Below are positions 16,370 to 24,907 of a DNA stretch of 42,258 nt, one piece after another. The number at the start of each line of letters is the position of its first letter. The first letter of the stretch is position 1. The translations under genes were made by a program, and so were the position numbers. The DNA is from Azoarcus sp031546845 (GTDB taxonomy: Bacteria; Pseudomonadota; Gammaproteobacteria; Burkholderiales; Rhodocyclaceae): assembly GCA_031546845.1 (NCBI GenBank), contig JAVBJT010000020.1, positions 1-42,258 on the forward strand. The letters run 5' to 3'. The notes beneath the pieces were generated by a model. That model saw only the letters and a list, made by a program, of their open reading frames with translations, did not search any database and was not told the DNA's origin.

Positions 16370-17125
16370 TTACAGAACCTTGGCTTCGTTCTTGAGCTTA
16401 TCGACAAGCTGAGCCACATCGGTCACCCGCACACCCGCACTGCGCTTGGGCGGCTCCACCACTTTCAGCGTAGACAAGCGGGGGGCGACATCAACGCCGA
16501 GATCGGCGGGTTTCACCGTATCCAGCGGCTTTTTCTTCGCCTTCATGATGTTGGGCAGCGTGGCATAGCGCGGCTCGTTCAAGCGCAGATCGGTCGACAC
16601 CACCGCCGGCAGCGCGATCGACAAGGTTTCCATGCCGCCGTCGATTTCGCGCGTCACCGCAGCCCGCTTGCCTTCGTTTTGCACAACGAGCTTGGAGGCG
16701 AAAGTCGCCTGCGGCCATCCCAGCAGCGCGGCCAGCATCTGCCCGGTCTGGTTGGCATCGTCATCAATCGCTTGCTTGCCGCAAATCACCAATTGCGGGG
16801 CTTCCCGGCCGGCCAGCGCATGCAGCAGCTTGGCCACTGCCAACGGCTGGAGCTCGGTATCCGTCTCGACCAGAATGCCGCGGTCGGCGCCGATCGCCAT
16901 CGCCGCGCGCAAGGTTTCCTGGCTCGCGGCGGGGCCGCAACTCACTGCCACCACCTCCGTCGCCACACCCGCTTCCTTCAATCGCACCGCTTCTTCCACC
17001 GCGATTTCGTCGAACGGGTTCATGCTCATCTTCACGTTCGCGATATCCACCCCGCTGCCATCCGCCTTGACGCGGACTTTCACGTTGTAATCAACCACGC
17101 GCTTGACGGGAACAAGAATCTTCAA
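16370..17125 (-). CDS. etfB: Electron transfer flavoprotein beta subunit
   Basis: EtfB is the AMP-binding subunit of ETF. The 251-residue product begins KILVPVKRVVDYNVKVRVK and contains MNPFDEIAVEEAVRLKE, GADRGILVET, and the signature LVICGKQAIDDDANQTGQML. The initiation codon is TTG (17123-17125), supported by a strong GAAGGAG seven nucleotides upstream. It heads the leftward etfB-etfA-membrane protein-dehydrogenase group. No fatty-acid regulator operator was recognised in its upstream region. Confidence 0.96.
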   Translation of the reverse strand: MKILVPVKRVVDYNVKVRVKADGSGVDIANVKMSMNPFDEIAVEEAVRLKEAGVATEVVAVSCGPAASQETLRAAMAIGADRGILVETDTELQPLAVAKLLHALAGREAPQLVICGKQAIDDDANQTGQMLAALLGWPQATFASKLVVQNEGKRAAVTREIDGGMETLSIALPAVVSTDLRLNEPRYATLPNIMKAKKKPLDTVKPADLGVDVAPRLSTLKVVEPPKRSAGVRVTDVAQLVDKLKNEAKVL

Positions 17126-17595
17126 TGCCGTGCTCCTTCAAAAATTGCCTAGATCTAATCCAGATCAAAAAAACCGGTTCCAACGTTTTTAAGCTTCCGA
17201 TTATCGCACCACTTCATAAATTCAGGTCACAAATGGCAACATCTGCGTACTAGACTTGGACGCGCATCGCGCTTTCAAAACGCCACACCCCTCCATGCCA
17301 GGCAGATAAAAATCACGAGCCATCCAAATGTTTTCTTTAAAAACAAAACGATATTCAGACAAGCTGTAGGCAGGCCTCTCATCCCAAAGGATGAGATACC
17401 GTCCAATAAAAGCATTTATAAAAATAAACACATCTTGCATCTATTTTTTCAATACTCTCCACACAGAGGTCACGGCCCCTCTTATTCCCCGGCGGGCAAT
17501 AAAAAATGAACAGCCCCGAGCCGCCACGGTAACCGGAACCGCTTGGACGGTTTTTTTTGGCACAATGCCCGCACAATATCGAAGGGGGCCGGTAA
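17126..17595. other. AT-richer 470-bp intergenic region between etfB and parA
   Basis: Base composition drops clearly compared with both flanks. It should contain divergent promoters for etfB and parA. Visible items are a short inverted repeat CTCATCC-CAAA-GGATGAG (17378-17395), a small hairpin with AACCG/CGGTT arms followed by eight Ts shortly before parA, and one weak 72-codon frame listed separately. No RNA gene was recognised. Confidence 0.5.
17222..17440 (-). CDS. Possible small gene, unknown (weak)
   Basis: An ATG at 17440 opens a 72-codon frame rich in aromatic residues, including MQDVFIFINAFIGRYLILWD and NIWMARDFYLPG, ending in TGA. GGAGAG lies about 13 nt upstream, further than usual. 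Codons are AT-rich, unlike the neighbours, matching the local composition. It reads toward etfB. No family is recognised. It could be a degraded or transferred remnant, or a chance frame. Confidence 0.2.
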   Translation of the reverse strand: MQDVFIFINAFIGRYLILWDERPAYSLSEYRFVFKENIWMARDFYLPGMEGCGVLKARCASKSSTQMLPFVT

Positions 17596-18363
17596 ATGCG
17601 ACGCGTGGTGTTCAATCAGAAAGGCGGGGTCGGCAAATCCACCATCACCTGCAATCTGGCGGCGATCAGCGCCCAACAAGGCAAGCGCACGTTGGTCGTC
17701 GATCTCGATCCGCAAGGCAATTCCACCCACTACCTGCTCGGCGCCCACAGTGAAGCGCTCGACGCAACGCTGGCGGACTTTTTCGACCAGACGCTGAGTT
17801 TCAAGCTGAGCCCCAAGAGCACCACCGAGCTCATCGTCGCCACCCCGTTCGACGGGCTGCACATCCTGCCCTCACACCCTCAGCTTGAAGACCTGCAAAG
17901 CAAGCTCGAATCGCGCTACAAGATCTACAAGCTGCGCGATGCGCTGGTCGAACTGGAAAGCGATTATGACGAGGTCTACATCGACACCCCGCCGGCGCTC
18001 AACTTCTATACGCGCTCGGCGCTGATCGCTGCCGACGCCTGCCTGATTCCCTTCGATTGCGACGACTTTTCCCGCCGCGCGCTCTATTCGCTGCTGGAGA
18101 GCGTGGAAGAGATCAAGGCCGACCACAACCGCGCGCTGGTGGTCGAAGGTATCGTCGTCAACCAATACCAACCGCGCGCCAGCCTGCCGCAGAAAATCGT
18201 GCAGGAACTGATCGACGAAGGGCTGCCGGTGCTCGCGCCTTACCTATCGGCCTCGGTCAAGATCAAGGAATCACACGAAGCGGCCCGGCCAATGATCCAC
18301 CTCGACCCGAAACACAAGCTGGCACAGGAGTTCGTCGCGCTGCACGATACCCTGCACGCCTAG
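17596..18363 (+). CDS. Orphan ParA-family ATPase
   Basis: ParA/MinD-type ATPases position DNA or protein cargo in the cell. The 255-residue protein has the deviant Walker A QKGGVGKST (8-16) with the signature Lys9, the switch I strand VVDLDPQGN and Walker B-like YIDTPPAL. It lacks an N-terminal helix-turn-helix, so it resembles chromosomal or cargo-positioning ParAs rather than P1-type. No parB or parS-like gene lies nearby; the neighbours are the etf operon and a WYL regulator. The cargo is unknown. The ATG at 17596 is 3 nt after GGGGGCC; MRRVVFNQKGG matches the usual family start. Confidence 0.88.
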   Translation: MRRVVFNQKGGVGKSTITCNLAAISAQQGKRTLVVDLDPQGNSTHYLLGAHSEALDATLADFFDQTLSFKLSPKSTTELIVATPFDGLHILPSHPQLEDLQSKLESRYKIYKLRDALVELESDYDEVYIDTPPALNFYTRSALIAADACLIPFDCDDFSRRALYSLLESVEEIKADHNRALVVEGIVVNQYQPRASLPQKIVQELIDEGLPVLAPYLSASVKIKESHEAARPMIHLDPKHKLAQEFVALHDTLHA

Positions 18364-18418
18364 CGCCGCGTTATACCGCGGATCATCCAGCATGCTTTTG
18401 CGATGCTCCTGCATCGGG

Positions 18419-18444
18419 CTGCCGGGCAATCGTTCGCCCGGCAG
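18419..18444. terminator. Hairpin downstream of parA (no U-tract)
   Basis: CTGCCGGGC and GCCCGGCAG form a perfect 9-bp stem with an 8-nt loop, 56 nt after the parA stop. It is not followed by a T-run, so it is a 3'-end stabiliser or a weak terminator at best. The spacer to 18503 holds nothing else clear. Confidence 0.35.
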
Positions 18445-18503
18445 GAGAAAGGGTAGCCGCCACGGCGGCAACCCGCGCAAAAAACTCAGCGCTAACTTGC
18501 GGT

Positions 18504-19247
18504 TCAATCTGTGGAACCGTTCTGGGACGACTGTTCAAGAGATTTTTGGCAGTCTGAGTGCGAAGCCTTACCCCTTTGCGCATCTAAAAAACCGGCCAAC
18601 GAGCGCTCGGGACGCTCATTGAAACATCGCTCCAATACCTCGACACGCTGGCAGCGATCCAGCCGGAAAGAGCGGTAATCGTTACGGCGTTCACACCAGG
18701 CGGCCAACAGCCAGACGGCCCCCCAGAAGAACAAACCGAGCGGTTGCACGTCGCGTTCTGAATTTCTACCCTGCTCGTCCGTATAAAGCAGGCGCAGAAC
18801 ATGCCGCCGCTGCAATGCGCCGTGCATCTGATCGAACGTCGCACGAACCGCGCAACGCTTGCCAAAATCCGGCGCAAAAATGCGCGATGTTTCAGCCGTC
18901 AGGCGCCGTTCCGGCGACAAAGCGGCAAATAATTTCTCTCGCGCCGATTCGGCTGCGCCGGCCAAGGCATCGCCACTCCAGGTCTGCAGCATCCGGATAC
19001 CCGCGATCAATGCCTCCACCTCCTGCGCGGAGAACATCAACGGCGGCACATCGAAGCCGGCATCCAGCCGGTAACCCACACCTGCCTCGCCCTCGACCGG
19101 CACGCCGGACAACGACAAATCCCGGATATCCCGGTAAATGGTGCGTTCGGAAACCCCCAGGCGCCCAGCGAGCATGGCGGCCGTCGTCAAACGACGGCCA
19201 CGCAGCATCTGGACGATCTGGAAAAGACGGTCGGCACGTCTGGTCAT
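18504..19247 (-). CDS. YafY-type transcriptional regulator (HTH + WYL domain)
   Basis: The 247-residue protein begins MTRRADRLFQIVQMLRGRRL, the usual start of YafY-like regulators. Its HTH (about 18-46) includes LGVSERTIYRDIRDL, and a WYL ligand-sensing domain (about 135-215) follows, where the namesake motif reads WLL. ATGs slightly upstream are possible, but 19247 matches the family. The gene follows the glyoxalase-fold gene on the same strand with 21 nt between, a familiar pairing in which the regulator controls its neighbour. A CTGACA-N6-TGTCAG palindrome upstream of the pair is the likely operator. Confidence 0.88.
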   Translation of the reverse strand: MTRRADRLFQIVQMLRGRRLTTAAMLAGRLGVSERTIYRDIRDLSLSGVPVEGEAGVGYRLDAGFDVPPLMFSAQEVEALIAGIRMLQTWSGDALAGAAESAREKLFAALSPERRLTAETSRIFAPDFGKRCAVRATFDQMHGALQRRHVLRLLYTDEQGRNSERDVQPLGLFFWGAVWLLAAWCERRNDYRSFRLDRCQRVEVLERCFNERPERSLAGFLDAQRGKASHSDCQKSLEQSSQNGSTD

Positions 19248-19268
19248 GGCGGCCAACCACATTGCCAA

Positions 19269-19643
19269 TCAAGCACTTGGGGACGGCTCATGCAAACCAA
19301 CGCGATTCCCCTCGCTATCGATCACCTGCGCGATACGGCCGATATCATCCGACAAGCTGTGCGGACCGAAAACGCACTGGCCACCCGCCGAATCGACCCG
19401 CTTCAGCATCTCATCCAATTCAGGCGTATGCAGATAAATGATCACACCATCCGCCGACGGCTTGTAATGCTCGAATCGGATCAGCGCACCGCCCGCATGC
19501 GGGTAGGCATAAGGGAAAATCGCCATTTGCATGCCGGACATATTCTCGCGACGAAGCGTCGCCTGAAATACCCTTTCATAAAACTGTACCGCGCGTTCGA
19601 GATCGGCAACCGGAATCTCGAACCAGTTGATAATACGGTCCAT
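19269..19643 (-). CDS. VOC (glyoxalase-fold) family protein
   Basis: The 124-residue protein is a single vicinal-oxygen-chelate domain. It opens with INWFEIPVADLERAVQFYER and has a central VIIYLHTPELDEML and a closing QVIDSEGNRVGLHEPS. Family members act on small metabolites or confer resistance; substrate and metal use are unknown here. It is the first gene of a two-gene unit with the WYL regulator. A palindromic candidate operator lies 53-70 nt before its ATG. Confidence 0.87.
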   Translation of the reverse strand: MDRIINWFEIPVADLERAVQFYERVFQATLRRENMSGMQMAIFPYAYPHAGGALIRFEHYKPSADGVIIYLHTPELDEMLKRVDSAGGQCVFGPHSLSDDIGRIAQVIDSEGNRVGLHEPSPSA

Positions 19644-19695
19644 CGAAAAGCCCCATGCGTCAGTTGATAACGGAACGCACTCTAAAGTCCCCCTA

Positions 19696-19713
19696 CTGAC
19701 AGCGTAGTGTCAG
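19696..19713. promoter_or_regulatory. Candidate WYL-regulator operator
   Basis: CTGACA-GCGTAG-TGTCAG is a perfect 6-bp inverted repeat with a 6-nt spacer, in the 215-bp gap upstream of the glyoxalase-fold gene. Its position suggests autoregulation of the pair. The rest of the gap (to 19858) shows no gene. Confidence 0.45.
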
Positions 19714-19858
19714 GACGATGCTCCGTCTGCCCGCTCTGTCGGAAAATCGATTTCACCACCACATACCCGCAAAACGCTTACGTAACGTCGCGCCCCACGC
19801 GAACCAAAGGCTTTGCTCGCCCGTAAGCACGAGCGTTCCCCTCAAGCCGCCCGAGCAC

Positions 19859-20656
19859 TCATACGATGCGACGACGGAACACCCAGTTGTCGCCGTCCGA
19901 CGCTTCGGCGGCGAACGCATAACCGTCGCTGTCGAAGCCTTTTAAGCCTTCCACATCGTCGATCCGGTTCACGATGGCGTAGCGGCTCATCAGGCCGCGT
20001 GCGCGCTTGGCATAAAAGCTGATGATGCGGTAACGGCCGTCTTTCCAATCCTCGAACACCGGCATCACCAGGCGCCCTCGCAGCCGGTCGTGGCGGACGG
20101 ATTTGAAGTATTCGACGGAGGCGAGATTCACCAGTACGGCTTCGCCGCCCACTTTTTTATCGCGCGCCAGCAACTCATTCAGTGCGGCGGTGATGCGCTC
20201 GCCCCAGAAGGCGTACAGATCCTTGCCGCGCGCGCTGGATAATCGCGTGCCCATCTCCAGGCGATACGGCTGCATCAGGTCGAGCGGGCGCAATACACCG
20301 TACAGGCCGGAGAGAATGCGCAGCCGCTCTTGCGCCCAGGCAAGCTCATCGGCCGTCAGCGACAGCGCGCTCAACCCGTCGTACACATCGCCATCGAAAG
20401 CGAGCACCGCCTGTTTGGCGTTGTCCGGCGTAAACGGCCGCGACCACGCGGCGTAGCGCGCCACGTTGAGCGCGGCGAGGCGGTCGGACAAGGCCATCAG
20501 CCCCGCCACATCGGCCGGTGTGCATTGGCACAGCACGCCGATCAACTCGGCAGCGGCATCGAGAAAAGCCGGCTGGGTCGCGGGCAGCGAACAAGCGGCG
20601 GCGGTGGGAGGCGTTTCATAATCGAGCGCCTTGGCCGGCGAAAGGACGATCAGCAT
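19859..20656 (-). CDS. yaaA: Peroxide stress protein YaaA
   Basis: YaaA lowers free intracellular iron and limits DNA damage during peroxide stress in E. coli. The 265-residue protein starts MLIVLSPAKALDYETPPT, the family hallmark. It contains FDGDVYDGLSA, ILSGLYGVLRPLDLMQPYRLE, NLASVEYFKSV, and KRARGLMSRYAI near the C terminus. The ATG at 20656 matches this start; six extra upstream codons are unlikely. It diverges from bioA across a 158-bp spacer and belongs to no obvious operon. Confidence 0.94.
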   Translation of the reverse strand: MLIVLSPAKALDYETPPTAAACSLPATQPAFLDAAAELIGVLCQCTPADVAGLMALSDRLAALNVARYAAWSRPFTPDNAKQAVLAFDGDVYDGLSALSLTADELAWAQERLRILSGLYGVLRPLDLMQPYRLEMGTRLSSARGKDLYAFWGERITAALNELLARDKKVGGEAVLVNLASVEYFKSVRHDRLRGRLVMPVFEDWKDGRYRIISFYAKRARGLMSRYAIVNRIDDVEGLKGFDSDGYAFAAEASDGDNWVFRRRIV

Positions 20657-20814
20657 GCGTACAAGAAAACACAAGGAGGAAGGGAAAACGGCCGACCTGC
20701 TTCAATAGCACGCGAGGCCGGCACGATGGTGCGTGGATGTTAGCAAACCCGCGCGGTTTGACACGCCCCGCCGGTTTGCACACCATTGCTCGCCTCTCCC
20801 AACTGGTTCCTCCG

Positions 20815-22146
20815 ATGCCCACCGCTTCCCTGCTCGACCGCTCCCTTGCCGCCGTCTGGCACCCATGCACGCAGATGAAACACCACGAAACGCTGCCGCT
20901 GGTGGCGCTCGCGCGCGGCGAAGGGGCGTGGCTGGTGGATACCGACGGCCGCCGCCTGCTCGACGGCATCAGTTCCTGGTGGGTCAATCTGTTCGGCCAC
21001 TGCAACCCGCGCATCGGCGCCGCGCTGCGCGACCAGCTCGAACATCTGGAACACGCCATGCTGGCCGGTTTCACCCATGCGCCGGTGGTGGAGTTGTCCG
21101 AACGGCTGGCGGCGCTCACCGGCCACCGCCTCGGCCACGCCTTTTACGCATCGGACGGCGCATCGGCAACCGAGATCGCGCTGAAAATGAGCGCGCACTA
21201 CTGGCGCAACCGGGGGCAGCCCGGCAAGAACCGCTTCATCAGCCTTGCCGGCGGCTACCACGGCGAAACGGTCGGCGCATTGGCCGTCACCGACGTGCCG
21301 GTTTTCCGCGACGCCTACGCCCCGTTGGTACGTGCCGGCGCCACCGTACCAGTACCTGACAGCCGCGCCGCGCGCGACGGTCAAACACCGGCGGAACTCG
21401 CCCGCGAAGCGGCGGCGGCGCTGGAAGCGCACCTTGCCGAATACCACGATGAAACCGCCGCGCTGATCGTCGAGCCCTTGGTGCAAGGCGCCGCCGGCAT
21501 GGTGATGTACGACGCTGAATACCTGCGCCTGGCGCGCGCACTGTGCGACCGCTACGACATTCACCTGATCGCCGATGAGATCGCCGTGGGTTGCGGTCGC
21601 ACCGGCACCTTTTTCGCGTGGGAACAGGTGGCGGCAATCGGCGGCGGCTGGCCGGATTTTCTCTGCCTGTCGAAAGGCATTTCCGGCGGCTATCTGCCAC
21701 TGTCGCTGGTCTTGAGCCGCGACGCCATTTACCAGGCGTTCTACGACGATGCCGGCGCGCGCGGCTTTCTCCATTCGCACTCCTACACCGGCAATCCGCT
21801 CGCCTGTCGCGCGGCGCTGGCCACGCTCGACATCTTCGCCGAAGACGACGTGATCGCCGCCAACCGCCCGCGCGCCGAACGCCTCGGCCAACTCGCGCGC
21901 GAACGCCTCGGCGGCCACTCCGCGGTACGCCACTTGCGCCAGCGCGGCATGATCCTCGCCTTCGACGTGGACGGCGCGCCGTCCGATTTCGCGCGCCGAT
22001 TTTTCGCCGCCGCGCTGGAACACGGCGTGCTGCTCAGGCCAATCGGCAACACCGTGTACTTCATGCCGCCTTACGTGATCGACGAGGCGGACTGCCGGCA
22101 TCTGGTCGACGGCGCCGCGGCCGCCCTCGCCGCCGCGCTGGGTTGA
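20815..22146 (+). CDS. bioA: Adenosylmethionine-8-amino-7-oxononanoate aminotransferase BioA
   Basis: BioA transfers an amino group from S-adenosylmethionine to KAPA, giving DAPA in biotin synthesis. The 443-residue class III aminotransferase has WHPCTQMKHHE near the start, DGISSWWVNLFGHCNP, GGYHGETVGALAVTD, Asp254 in IADEI, and the PLP lysine Lys287 in SKGISGG. I chose the ATG at 20815, which begins just before the conserved WHP segment, although no good ribosome-binding site precedes it; an ATG at 20737 is an alternative. It is the first gene of bioA-F-H-C-D. Confidence 0.95.
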   Translation: MPTASLLDRSLAAVWHPCTQMKHHETLPLVALARGEGAWLVDTDGRRLLDGISSWWVNLFGHCNPRIGAALRDQLEHLEHAMLAGFTHAPVVELSERLAALTGHRLGHAFYASDGASATEIALKMSAHYWRNRGQPGKNRFISLAGGYHGETVGALAVTDVPVFRDAYAPLVRAGATVPVPDSRAARDGQTPAELAREAAAALEAHLAEYHDETAALIVEPLVQGAAGMVMYDAEYLRLARALCDRYDIHLIADEIAVGCGRTGTFFAWEQVAAIGGGWPDFLCLSKGISGGYLPLSLVLSRDAIYQAFYDDAGARGFLHSHSYTGNPLACRAALATLDIFAEDDVIAANRPRAERLGQLARERLGGHSAVRHLRQRGMILAFDVDGAPSDFARRFFAAALEHGVLLRPIGNTVYFMPPYVIDEADCRHLVDGAAAALAAALG

Positions 22147-22148
22147 GC

Positions 22149-23333
22149 ATGTCCGCCCTGCTCGACGGCCTGCGCGCCGACCTTGCCGCGCTCGACCACA
22201 ACGCCCTGCTGCGCCGCCGGCGTAGCAACGCGCGCCCCTGCGGCCCGCACGCGCGCATCGACGGCCGCGAATTACTCGCCTTCTGCAGCAACGACTACCT
22301 GGGCCTTGCCGGCGACCCCGCACTGGCCCAGGCGCTCGCGGCCGGTGCCGAAACCTGGGGCGCGGGCGCGGGCGCCTCGCATCTAGTCTGCGGCCACTAC
22401 ACCTGCCACGACGCGCTGGAGCGGCGGCTCGCCGATTTCGTCGGCTGCGAGCGCGCGCTGTACTTCTCCACCGGCTACATGGCCAACAGCGGCCTGATTC
22501 CGGCGCTGGTCGGGCGCGGCGACGCGGTGTTCGCCGACCGCCTGAATCACGCCTCGCTGGTGGATGGCGTACTGTTGTCGCGCGCCGACCTACACCGCTA
22601 CCCTCATACCGACATCGACGCGCTAGCGCGTGCGCTGGCCGCGAGCCGCGCGCGGCGCAAACTGATCGTCAGCGACACCGTATTCAGCATGGATGGCGAC
22701 GTCGCCCCGCTCGCCGCGCTGCTCGATCTGGCCGAACGCTTCGATGCCTGGCTGATGGTGGACGACGCCCACGGCTTCGGCGTGCTTGGCCCACAAGGAC
22801 GTGGCGCGCTCGCCGAAGCCGGGCTGGCATCGTGGCGGCTGATCTACGTCGGCACGCTAGGCAAAGCCGCCGGCCTGTCCGGCGCCTTCGCCGCCGGCGC
22901 CGCCGACGTCATCGAATGGCTGATGCAGAAGGCGCGCACCTACATTTTCACCACCGGCGCGCCGCCCGCGCTGGCCGAGGCGCTACTTGCCAGCATCGAC
23001 CTGATCGAACGGAGCGATGCGCGCCGCGGCCACCTCGCCGAACTGATCGCCCGCTTTGCCGAGCGGCTGCAACTCCAGCGCTGGCAACTGATGCCATCGC
23101 GCACGCCGATCCAGCCGGTCCGCATCGGCGACAACGCCGAAGCGCTCGCCGTCGCCACCGCGCTGATGGAATCCGGCCTGTGGGTACCGGCAATCCGCCC
23201 GCCCACCGTACCGGCCGGCAGCGCCCGCCTGCGGGTATCGCTCAGCGCCGCCCACCGCGTCGAGGACGTCATCCGCCTCGCCGACACGCTCAACCGTCTG
23301 GAAACCGCATCGTGCCCACACGAACGCCGCTGA
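22149..23333 (+). CDS. bioF: 8-amino-7-oxononanoate synthase BioF
   Basis: BioF condenses pimeloyl-ACP or pimeloyl-CoA with alanine to make KAPA. The 394-residue alpha-oxoamine synthase has FCSNDYLGLAG, FSTGYMANSGL, Asp205/His208 in VDDAHGFG, and the PLP-binding Lys239 in VGTLGKAAG. It begins 2 nt after the bioA stop. Its 3' end overlaps bioH by 22 nt, indicating tight coupling of the operon. Length is close to the family norm. Confidence 0.95.
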   Translation: MSALLDGLRADLAALDHNALLRRRRSNARPCGPHARIDGRELLAFCSNDYLGLAGDPALAQALAAGAETWGAGAGASHLVCGHYTCHDALERRLADFVGCERALYFSTGYMANSGLIPALVGRGDAVFADRLNHASLVDGVLLSRADLHRYPHTDIDALARALAASRARRKLIVSDTVFSMDGDVAPLAALLDLAERFDAWLMVDDAHGFGVLGPQGRGALAEAGLASWRLIYVGTLGKAAGLSGAFAAGAADVIEWLMQKARTYIFTTGAPPALAEALLASIDLIERSDARRGHLAELIARFAERLQLQRWQLMPSRTPIQPVRIGDNAEALAVATALMESGLWVPAIRPPTVPAGSARLRVSLSAAHRVEDVIRLADTLNRLETASCPHERR

Positions 23334-24064
23334 CACTGCTGCACGGCTGGGCGATGACGCCAGAGGTATGGCGAACCCCAGACGCAGCGCTCGCCACCGC
23401 CCTCGCCACCCGATACGACGTGCTCACGCCGCCGCTACCCGGCCACGCCGGCACACCAGCGGCCCCGGCCGCCACCCTTGCCGCCTGGCGCGACGCGCTA
23501 CTGCCGCAACTGCCGACACAATCGGTTTTATGCGGCTGGTCGCTCGGCGCCCTGCTCGCACTGGACATCGCCCGCCACCATCCGCAGCGGGTCGCGCGCC
23601 TCATCCTGATCGGCGCCACCGCCCGCTTCGTTGCCGGCCCAGACTGGCCCCACGGTCTTGACGCCGACACGGTAGCGGCATTTCGCACCGGCCACGCCAA
23701 CGCGCCAGACGCCACGCAGCGCCGCTTTCTTGCCCTGCAAGCGCTCGGCGACGCATGGCGCAAACCCGTTCTGCAGGCCCTGACCGCATCCTGCACGGAC
23801 GCGAACGCCGCCGCCCCGGCACTGGCCGACGGCCTGCACATCCTGGAAGAAACCGACCTGCGCGCCACCGTGAGCGAAATCCGCCAGCCCACCCTGCTTC
23901 TCCACGGCGCCAACGACGCGCTGATGCCGGCTGGCGCCGCACACTGGCTCGCCACCGTGCTGCCTGCCGCCCGCCTGCACCTGTTCGAGGATTGCGGCCA
24001 CGCGCCTTTCCTGTCTCGGCCACAGGATTGCGCCCAACTCATCAACGCCTTCGCCAATGAATGA
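23312..24064 (+). CDS. bioH: Pimeloyl-ACP methyl ester esterase BioH
   Basis: BioH hydrolyses pimeloyl-ACP methyl ester, ending the elongation stage begun by BioC. The 250-residue alpha/beta hydrolase shows LLHGWAM (oxyanion region), the nucleophile Ser77 in GWSLG, Asp202 in HGANDALM and His230 in DCGHAPF. No upstream ATG preserves the first strand, so the GTG at 23312, inside the bioF 3' end, is the best start and gives the usual length (E. coli about 256). It overlaps bioC by 8 nt. The combination of bioH and bioC in one operon supports the E. coli-type pimelate route. Confidence 0.92.
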   Translation: MPTRTPLTLLHGWAMTPEVWRTPDAALATALATRYDVLTPPLPGHAGTPAAPAATLAAWRDALLPQLPTQSVLCGWSLGALLALDIARHHPQRVARLILIGATARFVAGPDWPHGLDADTVAAFRTGHANAPDATQRRFLALQALGDAWRKPVLQALTASCTDANAAAPALADGLHILEETDLRATVSEIRQPTLLLHGANDALMPAGAAHWLATVLPAARLHLFEDCGHAPFLSRPQDCAQLINAFANE

Positions 24065-24881
24065 TCGGCAAGCGCACAAACGCGCGGTACGCGCTGCCTT
24101 CGACCGCGCCGCCCCCCGCTACGACAGCGCCGCCGAATTGCAGCGTGAAGTCTGCCGCCGCCTCGCCGCACTCGCGCAACAACATCCACCGGCAACGCCC
24201 CCCGCACGCGTACTCGACGCCGGCTGCGGCACCGGCTACGCCCTACCACTGCTGGCCGGCTTGTTCCCCCGCTTATTTCCCCGCGCGCGCCCCCACTTCA
24301 TCGCCCTCGACTTCGCCCCCGCGATGCTCCAACACCTGCGCCAGCGCGGCGACTTCCCCGCACACAACACCGCGCTGCTTGGCGGCGATCTCGAACACCT
24401 GCCGCTGGCCGACGCCAGCATCGACGGCGCATGGTCGAGCCTCGCCCTGCAATGGTGCGACCCGGCGCGCGCGCTGCGGGAACTGGCGCGCGTGCTGGCA
24501 CCCGGCGGCAGCGCCTGGATCGCCACGCTTGGCCCCCATACACTGTGGGAACTGCACAACGCCTTCGCCACCGTCGACATCAACCGGCATGTCATCCACT
24601 TTCATCCGGCCAAAGCTTGGATCGGCCATGCGCGCGACGCTGGCCTCGACCTCCTTGCCACCGATCAACACCCCACCCACGCGCTCGCCCCGGATCTATC
24701 CACCCTGCTGCACGACCTCAAGACCATCGGCGCGCATTCGGTCGGCGATGAACGCCGGCGCATACCATTGGGGCGGCAAGCATGGGCGCGGGTCGCGCGC
24801 GAGTATGAACAGCACCGCCGCGCCGATGGGTTGCTACCGGCAACCTACGACCTCATCCTGCTCGCACTGAGGAAACGATGA
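24057..24881 (+). CDS. bioC: Malonyl-ACP O-methyltransferase BioC
   Basis: BioC methylates the free carboxyl of malonyl-ACP with SAM, disguising it so fatty-acid enzymes can build pimelate. The 274-residue class I methyltransferase has the family start AVRAAFDRAAPRYDSAAELQ, the SAM motif VLDAGCGTGYALPLL, an acidic motif II IALDFAPAML, and LPLADASIDGAWSSLALQWC. Its ATG lies inside the end of bioH and its stop overlaps a possible upstream start of bioD. Confidence 0.94.
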   Translation: MNDRQAHKRAVRAAFDRAAPRYDSAAELQREVCRRLAALAQQHPPATPPARVLDAGCGTGYALPLLAGLFPRLFPRARPHFIALDFAPAMLQHLRQRGDFPAHNTALLGGDLEHLPLADASIDGAWSSLALQWCDPARALRELARVLAPGGSAWIATLGPHTLWELHNAFATVDINRHVIHFHPAKAWIGHARDAGLDLLATDQHPTHALAPDLSTLLHDLKTIGAHSVGDERRRIPLGRQAWARVAREYEQHRRADGLLPATYDLILLALRKR

Positions 24882-24907
24882 AGGGAAAAACCGCAAAGGA
24901 AACAAAA

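Noticed and set aside
17379..17615. Leftward 78-codon frame overlapping the start of parA
   Set aside because: It runs through the parA promoter and start on the opposite strand and competes with the slightly better 72-codon frame; composition and content look like chance.
20737..20785. BirA (biotin) operator upstream of bioA
   Set aside because: GCAAACC and GGTTTG half-sites are present, but the spacing (5 or 23 nt) does not fit the usual BirA box of about 14-16 nt, so it is not listed as a feature.
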